A program made the translations under genes and the position numbers. From contig ML664199.1 of NCBI GenBank assembly GCA_007570785.1, positions 24,131,915-24,195,914 on the forward strand: 64,000 nt of DNA, read 5' to 3'. Position 1 is the stretch's first letter. Every line of letters begins with the position of its first letter. This document shows, in pieces, positions 1 to 11,588 of this stretch. Source of the DNA: Antilocapra americana. Lineage: Eukaryota; Chordata; Mammalia; Artiodactyla; Antilocapridae. The notes under the pieces were generated by a model that made no database searches, was not told the origin of the DNA, and saw only the letters and a program-made list of their open reading frames with translations.

Positions 1-154
1 ATGGTATGATCATTCACCTAGAGCCAGACATCCTGGAATGTGAAGTCAAGGGGGCCTTAGGAAGCATCACTATGAACAAAGCTAGTGGAGGTGATAAAAC
101 TCCAGTTGAGCTATTTCAAATCCTAAAAGATGATGCTGTGAGAGTGCTGCACTC
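1..154 (+). mobile_element. BovB LINE fragment, sense (left part of an interrupted copy)
   Basis: Positions 6 to about 154 translate on the + strand into a BovB ORF2 segment just upstream of the reverse transcriptase core (motifs NKASGGD and VELFQILKDDAV). The copy enters from outside the window. It stops at about 154, and the next residues of the same polyprotein (QQIWKTQQWPQDWK) reappear at about 1227. The two parts are therefore one element split by a later insertion. Stops and frameshifts make it inactive. Confidence 0.85.
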
Positions 155-1226
155 AGTTCAGCTCAGTTCAGTTCAGTCACTCAGTTGTGTCTGACTCTTT
201 GCGACCCCAGGAACCACAGCACGTCAGGCCTCCCTGTCCATCACCAACTCCCGGAGTCCACCCAAACCCATGTCCATCGAGTCGGTAATGCCATCCAGCC
301 ATCTCATTCTTTGTTGTCCCCTTCTCCTCCTGCCCCCAATCCTTCCCAGCATCAGGGTCTTTTCTAATGAGTCAACTCTTCGCACGAGGTGGCCAAAGTA
401 TTGGAGTTTCAGCTTCAACATCAGTCCTTCCAATGAACACCCAGTACTGATCTCTGTTAGGATGGACTGGTTGGATCTCCTTGCAGTCCAAGGGACTCTC
501 AAGAGTCTTCTCCAACACCACAGTTCAAAAGCATCAAATCTTCGGTGCTCAGCCTTTTTCACTGTCCAACTCTCACATCCATACATGACTACTGGAAAAA
601 CCATAGCCTTGACTAGACAGATTTTGTTGGCAAAGTAATGTCTCTGCTTTTCAATATGCTATCCAGGTTGGCCATAACTTTCCTTCCAAGGAGTAGGCGT
701 CTTTTGATTTCATGGCTGCAGTCACCATCTGCAGTGATTTTGGAGCCCCCAAAAATAAAGTCTGACACTTTTTCCACTGTTTTCCCATCTATTTCCCATG
801 AAGTGATGAGATCAAATGTCATGATCTTAGTTTTCTGAATGTTGAGCCATAAGCCAACTTTTTCACTCTTTTCTTTCACTTTCAGCAAGAGGCTTTTTAG
901 TTCCTCTTCACTTTCTGCCGTAAGGGTGATGTCGTCTGCATATCTGAGGTTATTGATATTTCTTCCGGCAATCTTGATTCCAGCTTGTGCTTCTTCCAGC
1001 CCAGTGTTTCTTATGATGTACTCTGCATATAATTAAATAAGCAAGGTAACATACATACAGCCTTGATGTACTCCTTTTCCTTTATGGAACCAGTCTGTTG
1101 TTCCATGTCCAGTTCTAACTGTTGCTTCCTGACCTGCATACAGGTTTCTCAAGAGACAGGTCAGACAGTCTGGTATTCCCATCTCTTTCAGAATTTTCCA
1201 GTTTGTTGTGATCCACACAGTCAAAG
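155..1226 (-). mobile_element. BovB LINE 3' fragment, antisense, nested in another BovB
   Basis: Read on the minus strand, this is the 3' part of BovB ORF2. It has the reverse transcriptase remnant (KEMGIP, CLLRNLYAGQEA), the downstream segment (SWEIDGKTVEKVSDFIFGGSKI, MYGCESW) and the characteristic 3' end with GTTCAGTTCAGTCACTCAG on the + strand. It is 5'-truncated (about 1.07 kb) and interrupted by frameshifts. It sits exactly between two consecutive pieces of the sense BovB, so it is the younger insertion. Confidence 0.85.
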
Positions 1227-2573
1227 CCAGCAAATTTGGAAAACTCAGCAGTGGCCACAGGACTGGAAAAGTTAGTTTTCATTCCAGTCCCAAAGAAGGG
1301 CAATGCCAAAATGTTCAAACAACTGCACAATTGCACTCATCTCAGACTCTAGTAAAGTCATGCTCAAAATTCTCCAAGCCAGGCTTCAACAGTACATGAT
1401 CTGTGAACTTCCTGATGTTCAGCTGGATTTAGAAAAGGAACTAGAGATCAAATTGCCAATATCTGTTGGATAATCGAAAAAAAAGAAAGTTCCAAAAAAA
1501 TCTACTTCTGCTTTATTGATTATACCAAAGCCTTTGACTATGTGGATCACAACAAACTGTGGAAAATTCTTCAAGACATGGGAATACCAGACCACCTGAC
1601 TTGCCTCCTGATAAATCTGTATGCAAGTCAAGAAGCAACAGTTAGAACTGGATATGAACAACAGACTGGTTCCAAACTGGGAAAGTAGTATGCCAAAGCT
1701 GTATATTTTCACCCTGCTTATTTAACTTAAATGCAGACTACATCATGTGAAATGCCAGGCTGGATGAAGCACAAGCTGAAATCAAGATTGCCGGCAGAAA
1801 TATCAATAACCTCAGATGTAGATGACACTACCCTTATGGCAGAAAGCAAAGAATAACTAAAGAGTGCCTTGATGAAAGTGAAAGAGGAGAGTGAAAAAAT
1901 TGGCTTAAAACTCAACATTCAGAAAACAAAAATCATAGCATCTGGTCCCATCACTTCATGGGAAAACAATGGAAACTGTGACAGACTTTATTTTTGGGGG
2001 CACCAAAAGCACTGCAGATGGTGACTGCAGCCATGAAATGCTCCTTGGAAAAAAAGCTATGACCAACCTAGACAGTATATTAAAAAGCAGAGACATTACT
2101 TTGCCAACAAAGATCTGTCTAGTCAAAGCTATGTTTTTTCCAGTAGTCATGTATGGATGTGAGAGTTGGACCATAAAGAAAGTTGAGCACCAAAGAATTG
2201 ATGCTTTTGAACTGCGGTGTTGGAGAAGACTCTTGAGAGTCCCTTGGACTGCAAGGAGATCCAACCAGTCCATCCTAAAGGAGATCAGTCCTGAATATTC
2301 ATTGGAGGGACTGATGCTGAAGCTAAAACCCCAATACTTTGGCCACCTGATGTGAAGAACTGACTTATTGGAAAAGACTCTGATGCTGGGAAAGATTGAA
2401 GGTGGGGGGAGAAGGGGACGACAGAGGATGAGATGGATGGCTGGCATCATCGACTCGATGCACATGAGTTTGAGTAAACTGCAGGAGTTGGTGATGGACA
2501 GGAAATCCTGGTGTGCTGCAGTCCATGGGGTCACAAAGAGTCTGACACGACTGAGGGACTGAACTGAACTGAG
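1227..2573 (+). mobile_element. BovB LINE, sense (right part of the interrupted copy)
   Basis: The sense BovB resumes at about 1227 with ccagcaaatttggaaaactc and runs through the reverse transcriptase remnant and the C-terminal region (MYGCESWTIKK, ELRCWRRLLRVPWTARRSNQ) to the actgaactgaactga tail at about 2573. Stops and small indels break every frame. Together with the antisense copy to its left it forms a large inverted repeat, with arms of about 1 kb. Confidence 0.85.
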
Positions 2574-3399
2574 GCCTAAATGAATAAGCCATCACAGCTG
2601 AAGTCATGAAAACCAAATGATTCCACTTATTTGTTCTGTTTGCCCCACAAGCCCCCCACCCCACCCCCACCCCCTGGAGCCACATACGTGTCTCAAGGGC
2701 CCTGGACTCTCTGGGAGACAAGAGTGAAGGTTGGGTGGGCAACCTCAATGTCTGTCTCAAGGCTCCAGGCTGGGGTCAAAGGTTCTGAGCTTGTGTCCAG
2801 GAGGTGGACTACTCAGCTGACCAAGCCTGTCACACCTTCAGAGCCCCAGAGGTAGGGACACCCAGGTCAGGTTGCCTGGACCCAGCAGAGGAAGTGGAAA
2901 GGGCTCAAAGGGCCCCAATGTTGACTCAGACCCTCCCCACCTTCAACAGACCATGCCAGTCATGCTGAGTCTCTGGGGAGGACTGAGCAATATGGGGAGG
3001 GACCTGGGAGGCACATGGATGCCCTCTTTGCAGAGCTCAGGGTGACATCATACATTCCCTTGTCCCAGAAGCCTTGGCAATAACTTGTCAATGAAAACTC
3101 CATTCTTTCCAGGGAGCCCTTTAGCCCAGGCTTCTCTGCTCTCCCTACCCTCTAGGACACAGGTCTGACTGCAGAGAATGACCCAGGTTACTGGGGGGGA
3201 CAGGAAAGCAGGGAGGGGGTGGTCTGGGGGACAGAAGTGCATGGCAGGGGAGAGGCGTGTATGGCCAGAGGGAAGCCTCTCCTGACTGGCCCCTCTGGCT
3301 CCAGGGCCCCCCGGACTCTGGCCTTGCTCCCAGCTCTGGTCTCCTCCTGACAACCCCCCAACCTCACAGCACACACTGCCCACATGCACCCTCAGAACC
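2574..3399. other. Unique sequence without a recognised gene
   Basis: This is GC-moderate non-coding sequence. Short open frames show no family resemblance. I see no repeat I can name. Confidence 0.5.
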
Positions 3400-3831
3400 C
3401 CATGAGGCTCACCACCAGGCACAATAGGGACCAAGTGCTGTGCCCAGATTATAGATCCCCCAAAGACCACCTCAGGAGCCGATTCCACTGTAAACACATG
3501 AGAGTCTTTTATTCAAGCTCAAGCAGGGGCTTCCACCCACACCGACGCAGCGGCTTAGGTAGGAGAGCCCCGAGTAACAGCAAATAGGCATTTTTATAGT
3601 TTGTGGGGCTGGGTGAGGGGGTTTTTGAAACTCATAAAACAGAGATTGGTGGACTTTTCGCGCGTTAGTTCCTGACTGAGGGCTGGACTATTATGTGGTT
3701 TTTCCAGGAACTTGGGTGTTTGCCCTTTATTAAAAGATGGTGGCTCCTTTTTTAAGACGGAGTCACTTAGGCTCTACACAAGCTCAGGGTGGTCAAGCTC
3801 ACACACTCAGGGTCTCACCTCGTTCCCAACA
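3400..3831 (-). mobile_element. Endogenous retrovirus LTR, antisense (probable solo LTR)
   Basis: On the minus strand the segment has LTR architecture. It starts with TG (complement of 3830-3831) followed by a U3-like region. A TATA box CTATAAAA lies at 3592-3599 (complement). A polyadenylation signal AATAAA lies at 3508-3513 (complement), about 85 nt downstream of the TATA box, followed by a U5-like GT-rich stretch. The spacing fits a gammaretrovirus-like (ERV1-type) LTR. No gag, pol or env remnant flanks it, which suggests a solo LTR. The U5 boundary near 3400 is approximate. Confidence 0.6.
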
Positions 3832-3954
3832 AGACCCTCATGTCTTAGCCTAAATTCTAAAGCAGCGGCCACTTGAGGAGTACATGGAAAAGAAGGCTGT
3901 GTTCTCACTGATGGGAGACCTTTCCTGTCTGAGGGAGAGACTGTTGATAGCAAT

Positions 3955-4345
3955 GACTGGAGCCCATTATCCAGAGTGAAGTAAGCCAGAAGCAAAAACA
4001 ACAATACAGTATATTAACGCATATATATGGAATTTAGAAAGACAGTAACGAGAACCCAACATGCGAGACAGCAAAAGGAACGCAGATGTATAGAATAGAC
4101 TCGTGGACTTTGTGGATGAGGGTAAGGGTGGGATGATATGGGAGAAGGGCATTGAAGCATGTTAATTGTCATGTGTCTAATCAATCGCCAGCCCAGGATT
4201 GATGCTCGGGGCTGGTGCAGCGAGATTTCCCGGGGGGGAGGGGGGGGGAGGGGGGGTTCCGGAGGGGAAGCATATGTAAACCCAAGGTGATATCATGACA
4301 ATGTATGGCAAAAACAATAAAAAGAAAAAAAGAAAAAAAAAAAAG
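3955..4345 (+). mobile_element. Bovine-type LINE-1 3' end (5'-truncated)
   Basis: The sequence matches the known end of ruminant L1 elements: the block around gaagtaagccagaagcaaaa, then tatatatggaatttagaaag, gagacagcaaaag and ggggctggtgcag. These are followed by a G-rich polypurine stretch at 4230-4263 and an A-rich tail with aataaaaag at 4315-4345. Only the last roughly 390 bp are present. The G-runs (several of 6 to 9 G) could form a G-quadruplex. Confidence 0.75.
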
Positions 4346-5227
4346 AAACAAATGTAGCACTAAAGGGCTCACCAGCCCGTAAACACACACATCCAATTCT
4401 GTCTCCAAGACACTGGAATTCTAGCTGGCTTGTCCTATTGTCTAGAAAACTCAGAACTGGAATATTTCCCTGTTTTCTAAAACTGGGAAACAAAGTAACT
4501 TGACTTACTTCTGAACTTCAATCTTTATCCAGTAATAAGCCGGGATGGGAGTAGACAGAGCCATTAAGAATGAGTGGAGAGAGATTACCCTGCACTTTGC
4601 AATACAAACAGGCTTGTATAGACAACCATGTGTGTCACAGGGCTGCCCGAGGGCACACACTCCCCCGCTTTTCTAGTGATGTGTTTGTACATCGTTAAAT
4701 TGCCTGTAACCCAAGTGCACTGATGCCTCTCACAAACTGCTCAAGGTGGGCAGGTGAGCCTCTAAAGGGAACCAGCCATTTACTTGTAAGAACAGCGCTT
4801 CCTTGAGAGAGGCAAATCATTACACTGAGAATGACATTACACTACCTCAAGCTATTGCAATTACTTCTTTATCCATTAATGTTTTCTAAAAGGAAGCAAA
4901 CAAAATGCTAAACCACTCGCTTTTTGAGAGAAATCAGTTGTAAAGTTAAAAACTAATCAGGCTACCACAGTGACAGCTGTTGGATGAAAAAAATTATCCT
5001 AAAATAAAAAGTAAATCACATGGGGAAAAATTGCCTTTTTGTGCTGACGGTAAAAAATGTATTTTTATAAAACTCTGCTGTGAATTTGGCCTCAGTTTTC
5101 AACCACGAGTTGTATGACTCAGAAGAGTAATCTGCACAGAGGTCAATCCCCCGCTGGTATCACAAGAAGGACATGGGTCCAGACTGAGTTAGTCTCCCAA
5201 GGAAGGGACAGAAATGAATGGCCTTAG
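4346..5227. other. Repeat-free, AT-rich non-coding stretch
   Basis: No gene was found. The part 4680-5110 is AT-rich, has no repeat I recognise and contains homeodomain-like ATTA/TAAT cores. It looks like old unique sequence, possibly conserved non-coding. That is an inference only. Confidence 0.4.
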
Positions 5228-5388
5228 AGGCAGAGGATCAATTCCTGGGTTGGGAAGATCCCCTGGAAGAGAAAATGGCAATCCACTCGAGTATTCTTGC
5301 CTAGAGAATCCCATGGACAGAGGAGCCTGGTGGGCTACAGTCCATGAGGTCACGAAGAGTCAGACACGACTGAGCAGGCACACACAGA
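5228..5388 (+). mobile_element. Bov-tA SINE, sense, 5'-truncated
   Basis: Typical Bov-tA body: gaagatcccctggaagag, then attcttgcctagagaatccc, ggagcctggtgggctacag and the end cgactgagcaggcacac. The tRNA-like head is mostly missing. Confidence 0.85.
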
Positions 5389-7186
5389 GGCAGGGGGATT
5401 CTGAGAACCAGTGTCTTCACAGGGGCCCTGGCTGGAATCATGCGAAACAGGCGGACACAGCGAGCAGCACTTCTCACCCCAGCTGTGTGCAGGGCCTCGG
5501 CAGTTCAGAACAACCCCCAGACACACAATGTTCCTCCCTTAAGTGACATGTACATTTCTTTAAAGAGAAAGACAGGGTTGCCTCTGTGGGTCAGCTCAGA
5601 GCCGAGGCAATAGCTTCATGGGTCCGGCTGGTGACTTGGCAGGAATGAAAGTACTTGAATTCCAGGAAAGGTCACACCTGATAGAGATTCTGACTTGATA
5701 CACACCTTTGCTCCCTCCCAAACCTCAGGAAAATGGACAGAAGAGGGTTTTCAACACATCATGATCTCTGGAGAGAGAGTGGGAGCTGAGACAGCACAGT
5801 TGAAACCGTGGTAGCGCAAGGTAGCCCTGGAGGAGGAGGTGCCGTGGGCGTGGACCCTCATGTGCAGCCCTGGAAAGAGGCAGGTGCCTGGGGGTGACTC
5901 TCTCATCCTGTGTGGGGCTGCAGAGTCCCTGAGGCTCTCTCACTCCTCCTGCTTTGCACCACCAAGGGTAGACAGGGGAACAGAAGGCTCCAGGCCCATC
6001 TGTGGAGGCTCCTGGGCTGGGGGGCCAAGCCCCGTGAGGCGACCAGGCTGTAGGAGCATGACGTACCCAGCAGCCTTGGCACTCCCCTGACCTGGACCCC
6101 AGGAATGGAATGTAGGAGATGGGGGGGTCAGCTACAAGGGAAACCCTAAAATACTGGTGACTGAGAGCCCCAGGAGGCCCTGCCATCTGGACATAGAGCA
6201 GAGCCTGAGGCCGACGAATCTCAGAGCGTCGGATGAGATTTTTAATCTCCCCACATGCGGGCAGACGTCAGAGATAACCCAACATCTGGCTAGAGCGTCT
6301 GTGGTGAAACAGATAAAACCTGACAAACCTCAAGCAGAAGGCAGTCACTTGAGGTTACCAGTGTCATCACCTTCTGAGAGATGGCGCAGTGTCTGAGACC
6401 AAACAGCAGAGTCACTCGTACCACTTTTGGGGAACAGAAAGATCTTTGGGAAATTAAGAAATGACAGCAGAAGGTAAAAACCCGATGGATGGGTTGGGAA
6501 GTAAAGTGGAGGAAATTCCCCCAAAAGGAGAAAGGGGAAAGGGGCAAAACCCAACCAATCAACCAAAAATGGAAAATTAGAAAACTTGGGTCCAGAGCTC
6601 AATATCTGGATGACAGGGGTTCTGGCAGGAGAAAAGGCAGGGACCTGGTGCAGAAGTGGGGCCCGCTGAGCCCCCCACAATGCGTGAAAGCAGAGCCAGA
6701 TGGTGGTAAAAAAAAATCACGGCATTTCAGAGTCTGGGGAATACACAGACCCTAAAAACTTCCAGAGAGAAAAACAGAGGAAAGATGAATTGCAGAGACC
6801 AGGAGCCAGATGACTGTGACCCTCTCAACTTTAACACCAGTGGCTCAAAGGACACGATTTCTAACCTAGAATTTTACACCCATTCAGGCCACAAGTTAAC
6901 AGGGTAAATGGGGACATTTTCAGATAATTGAGACCTAGAACAGTCATTGCCTAGGATTGCCTGCTGTTCATCAAGAGCCTGAGAATGTGCCCAACGATAA
7001 AGAGGATAAAGCAACAAAGCAGAAAGCCTGGGATCCAGAAAACAGGGAGTCTAAACATATACACTAACACTTTTGAGAAGAAGTGTCCACTGACGATGTC
7101 CAAAGTTAGAAAAACTGTTAAATACATTATAGCACATCCAGGTGATGGAACATTGACTAGCTGTTAAAACTCTGTTTCTAGTGATA
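5389..7186. other. Unique sequence without a recognised gene
   Basis: No coding segment with family resemblance was found on either strand. Open frames of up to about 150 codons are scattered in different phases and are unrelated to known proteins. Confidence 0.5.
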
Positions 7187-7375
7187 TGAAAGTCACTCTG
7201 TCATGTCCAACTCTTTGGGACCTCATGGACAATACAGCCCATGGAATTCTCCAGGCCAGAATACTGGAGTGGGTAGCCTTTCCCTTCTCCAGGAGATCTT
7301 ACCAACCCAGGGATCGAACCCAGGTCTCCTGCATTGCAGGTAGATTCTTTACCAACTGAGCTATCAGGGATTTCT
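7187..7375 (-). mobile_element. Bov-tA SINE, antisense
   Basis: Complete antisense Bov-tA running from gtcatgtccaactctttggg through ccaggccagaatactggagt to the tRNA-like head (agggatcgaacccaggtctc, then accaactgagctatcaggga). Flanks share tttctag, a possible short target-site duplication. Confidence 0.85.
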
Positions 7376-8350
7376 AGGGGATTATGTAAAGAGAGATAAG
7401 CAAAATACAGACAAAGAAGATAGGACACAGAATTGTATGTACAGCATGATCACAGTTATGGAACGAAAGAACGCTGAGAACAAGGTTGACATAATCAGCA
7501 TCAAGATGTTAACCAGGGACCTTGGGTGGTGAGATTATGAACATTTTAGGTTATTCTGTGTTGCTCAAATCTTTGGCAGACTGCTCTTAAAAAAATCAGT
7601 GCAATTATTTTTAAAGGCTCATGTAACAAACCTCCCCCACTGAAATTTATCAGCCTCTCCTTTACCTGTGGTATCAGATATGAATGAGAGGTCATCAACT
7701 CTGTGAAACACTCTGCCAAGTATGGGGAGTGTTTCTTTTCTCCAATCTCCAGCAGCTGCTTAGCCATGTGTTGGCACCACAGTCAGATGTGTTGGGGGGG
7801 ACTGAGCACCCAGGGACTCCTCCCCAGTGCTCAGCACAGGTTATAGCAAGGGGCCAAAATACTTCTATTAAGAATTGAATTTGTTTTTGCAAGTCAGTGT
7901 TTGGCAGGTGCAGTTATCAAAGTGTGGTCTCCTTCATCTTCTTCATGTCCACTTCATTCACTCACTCGTCCATTCATTCATTCACTGCACAGACACAAGC
8001 TGGTCTTCCACCGTGAGCTCACACACATGGGTGCTCCATGTGGGGCTCAGAGATGCATGCTACCCCCACAAGCTTCCTCTGCAGCAGAAGATGCACTAAC
8101 AACGGAGACCAGAGACCCAGGATCCCACATTGGCAGGGCCATGAGGCAGGGTCTCTGAGGGAATGCAGGGAGCAGAAGTATTCATTCTCAACTCCTAGTG
8201 CTTCTGCCCGAGGCGGAGGTTGGGGGAGTGTGGTGGAATCTGTGAAATACTCTCGTTTCCCAGTCTCTACGTGATTCACCAATTCAGAAAAATGATCTCT
8301 TTATGAAATCGGTGTTTAAACAAAGAAACAGCAGTCAGACTAGTGCAGAG
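7376..8350. other. Unique sequence without a recognised gene
   Basis: Non-coding. A short imprecise attcattc-type run lies near 7955-7985. Nothing else was identified. Confidence 0.5.
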
Positions 8351-8766
8351 GTCACCTGGAGCAGGAATGTCACCTGAAACAGGAAGTCACCTACAACAGG
8401 AAGCTGACCTAGAGTAGGAAGGTCACTTAGAGCAGGAGGTCACTTGGAACAGAAAGGTCACCTGGAATAGGAAGGTCATCTAGAACTGGAAGGTCACTGG
8501 GAACAAGAAGGTTACTGGGAGCAGGAAGTCATCTGGAACAGGAAGTCACCTGGAATAGGAGGTCACCTGGAGTAGGAAGGTCACCTGGAACTGGAAGGTC
8601 ACCTGGAACAGGAGGTCACCTGGAGTTGAAGGTCACTTGGAACTGAAAGGTTACATGGAGTAGGAGGTCACCTGGCTCAGAAGGTCATCTGGAACTGGAG
8701 GGTCATGTGGAGCAGGAGGTCACCAGGAATAGAGAGATCACCTGGAGCGGGAGGTTACCTGGCTCT
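8351..8766. repeat. Minisatellite, about 24 units of 17-18 bp (GTCACCTGGAACAGGAAG-like)
   Basis: Head-to-tail units with consensus close to GTCACCTGGAACAGGAAG can be read one after another, with length switching between 17 and 18 bp and many point differences. By hand count the array contains 14 copies of AGGTCA (nuclear-receptor half-site) and 10 copies of CACCTG (E-box of the ZEB/Snail type). Unit divergence suggests an old array rather than a recent expansion. Confidence 0.9.
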
Positions 8767-10441
8767 GTACCCTAAGAGTCAAGGGGGCAAGTTGCTCCAT
8801 CAGGTGAATCATCAGTTTTCTCACCTGTACACAGGGTGGTGGGCATGATGCTTGGATGGCTTTCTCTGAGGGTAGCTCTGTCTGAATCATGCAAAGTGCA
8901 GGTGCTGGGGAATGGGAAACACCATCGTCCGTGTCATCCTCTCCCATCAAGGCCTGAGTCCTGTGCTCCTTCTCCAGGACCTCCCCAGTTTCCAAGGGGC
9001 AAGACTGTTCTGCCAGAACTTTCCTAGGATTTCTTTTTTCCTCCTTTGTGCTCCTCACAAGATGTAGTCTGCATCTCAGTTGTCGCCTCCCCACCTGGCA
9101 TGCCATCTCTGCCCTGACTCTGATGATTCTGGAAAGATCAGACCTCCCACGGGACAGACACACTAGACTCGAGCTCCTGGCCCTGCTAACATGTGGCTGG
9201 ACTTCTGTGTAGGGTCTTCGTGCTCCCAGAAGCCGTTCCTGTTGCCCCTTGTGATGAAGGAAATGCACAGGCTGGCCTTAGCTCTGCAGGCTGCCTTGAA
9301 GGGCAGGTTGGTCTCTGCGGGACACAGGTTAGGTGGCAGCGCCAGGAGCCCAGGGTGGGTCTGGATCTGGCGGGTGGGTGAGAAGCCGGCTCTGATGAAA
9401 CCTTCCATCTCTTACAGCCTGAACTCAAGCCCATGACCTCTGCCTCAGATGGGAAGTCACAGAGACAAGGGACTGCATTGCTATCCATGCTTCTGCCACG
9501 TTTCTCTAAGAATAAAGCAGGAAATTGTGTGATTTAAAAATAAAATGATTCAGTCTTTGCCTTCTAGAAGACACAAAAGTCTTCATCACATGGACTTCAC
9601 AAGTGTTTATAAAGTATAAGAGCTGAGAAGTACAGACATCACAGCTAATGCTTTCTGCCACCAGCCTTCCCAGGAATCTTCTAGTGTTACCACCACATGA
9701 CGAGCCTTTGTGCTAAAAGAGTACAAGTCTCACTTGGTACCTAGTCCCGGAATAACACGGGTGCTTGATGTCTGGCTCACTCCAGGGTCTCCCTGCTCAG
9801 TAGGGTGGGGGTCAAAGTCATCCTGGTGATTCTGTAAACTGGTTGGCACTAGGGTTTCAGCTGCCACGTAGCTGCAGGATCCACGAGCCGCCTTAGTTAC
9901 AGTCGGAAGTGACTGTATGGAATGAACTGGATGGTGTGAAAGAGGTGGTGATCTTTAATTCAGGAAGCAGTAGCTGGTGTCACTCGGCACTTAGGCCAGG
10001 CTCAGGCCGAGCCCCGTGTGTCTCACCCTAGGGGGGACGAGAAGCAAACTGAGGCAGGGGTTGACTCACTCAGGTGCTATGCCTGCTCTAAGGCCCTGCC
10101 ACACAACCGCACCTTCACGCTGGTGAAAACTTAAGCTGAGGTCATGAGGACAGTAAGAACATGAAATGGGTGGGTTTATTCGCAAAAATCATTTCAGAAA
10201 AGCAGAATGGCTTGAAACCTTATCCCTTAGTTGCTATTAGCATCTGAAGTTCAAAGCTGATCTAATGGAGGACTGAGTCTGGTTGTGAGGGTACCAGGTG
10301 CTGCCCTGAGGCTGAGCCGGGTCACAGACGTTGCCTGTGTTTGTTTGGGCCACACAGTCGTGTTAGTTGTCAATACTGAAAACTGAGATGATTTCCTGTC
10401 TTTTAAAAATCCACATTTGGGAGCTGCCCCTAAAGCTCTGT
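8767..10441. other. Unique sequence without a recognised gene
   Basis: Open frames around 8738-9488 occur on both strands and overlap each other. None resembles a known family. I see no repeat I can name with confidence. Confidence 0.5.
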
Positions 10442-10669
10442 GGAGAAGACAATGGCACCCCACTCCAGAGGGGTAGGTTTAAGTCCACGGGGTCGCGAAG
10501 AGTCGAACACGACTGAGCGACTTCACTTTCATGCATTGGAGAAGGAAATGGCAACCACTCCAGTGTTCTCGCCTGGAGAATCCCAGGGACGGGGGAGCCT
10601 GGTGGGCTGCCATCTGTGGGGTCGCACAGAGTCGGACACGACTGGAGTGACTTAGCCGCGGCAGCAGCA
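10442..10669 (+). mobile_element. BOV-A2 SINE (two-module), sense
   Basis: The two BOV-A2 modules follow one another: ggagaagacaatggcacccc ending in cgactgagcgacttcacttt, then ggagaaggaaatggcaacca ending in gtgacttagccgcggcagca. The first module has an internal deletion. CpGs are well preserved, which indicates a fairly young copy. Confidence 0.9.
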
Positions 10670-11430
10670 TTAATAAACTCTGTTACGTATAATGCACTGA
10701 ACTGACGATGTGACCTGTTCATACTGCAGGCTCACACTCCCCACATGTTGAGAGGCCCCACTGATAACACAGTGGCCATTTCTTGGGCCACGGTCCCATT
10801 TCCCCAAAGCCATGAATCCTGGGAGATACATGAGCTCGTATACTGGAAAATGAATTTGTTGATGTTTAAATGGAGATGTCAATTTTTTGTATTTCCAAAT
10901 TCAGTTTTCCCCCTTCTCTTAGTTTTTCTGCTGCAAATAGGTCTTATAAGATTCATGTGTTTCTCTTTCTTAGAAAAGCTCAGTGGTCTGTGCTAGGAGA
11001 CTGAAGGACAACATTGCAGATCGTGAAAAAGACTCAGCGTTTTGAACCTTTGTGCTGCTCAGGCTCCCAAGGTCACTCATGGGAGGATCAATTTCAATTA
11101 TATTTCAGTTTACGGCTGACATCACTGGGGGGCAGGAGTGGATGTCACAGGGAGGCAAGCAGGGGGAGCTAAGGGCACAGTCGGACGCTCATTTTGCCCC
11201 CACCCAGCCCTGACCTCAGCTTCCTCTATACCATGTCTGTGCTCCCTCCCTGGAGAGGGTTTCTTTGTGAGAAGCAGTGTCCAGGGTACAAACCCTGGGC
11301 AAACAGGGAGAAAAGAGAAGCCAGACTTTGTTCTTTATTAGCAGCACATGTTGGGTTTGGCCAAGTTCAGTTAAATAAACACAGAACCTCAAATCAGTGG
11401 ATAAAATCTGGTGATGCCCGCCTCATTCGG
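10670..11430. other. Unique sequence without a recognised gene
   Basis: Non-coding. No repeat or gene was recognised. Confidence 0.5.
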
Positions 11431-11588
11431 GGTATACATGGTTATCTAGAATTAGATGGGGTGTCTATGGTTATCTGCAGTCGAAGAGGGTATATGGTTA
11501 TCTAGAGTTATATCGGGTGTCTATGGTTATCTGTAGTCATAGGGGATATATGGTTCTCTAGAGTTACATGGGATGTATGGTTATCTGC
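11431..11588. repeat. Minisatellite with 28-bp units, left part
   Basis: About five and a half units of the type TATGGTTATCTAGAGTTAYA...GGG run head to tail. Two unit types (TATCTAGAGTTA and TATCTGCAGTCA) alternate, so the higher-order period is about 56 bp. The array is interrupted at 11588 by a BovB and resumes at 12389. Confidence 0.8.

Noticed and set aside
1..2573. Intact, active BovB reverse transcriptase
   Set aside because: Stops, frameshifts and the nested insertion break the frame, and all copies in the window are 5'-truncated or split.
7300..7375. tRNA-like sequence (also in every Bov-tA/CHR head)
   Set aside because: These are tRNA-derived SINE heads with mutated boxes, not tRNA genes.
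8351..8766. CRISPR-like array of short repeats
   Set aside because: Units are directly adjacent with no unique spacers, in a mammalian genome. It is a minisatellite.
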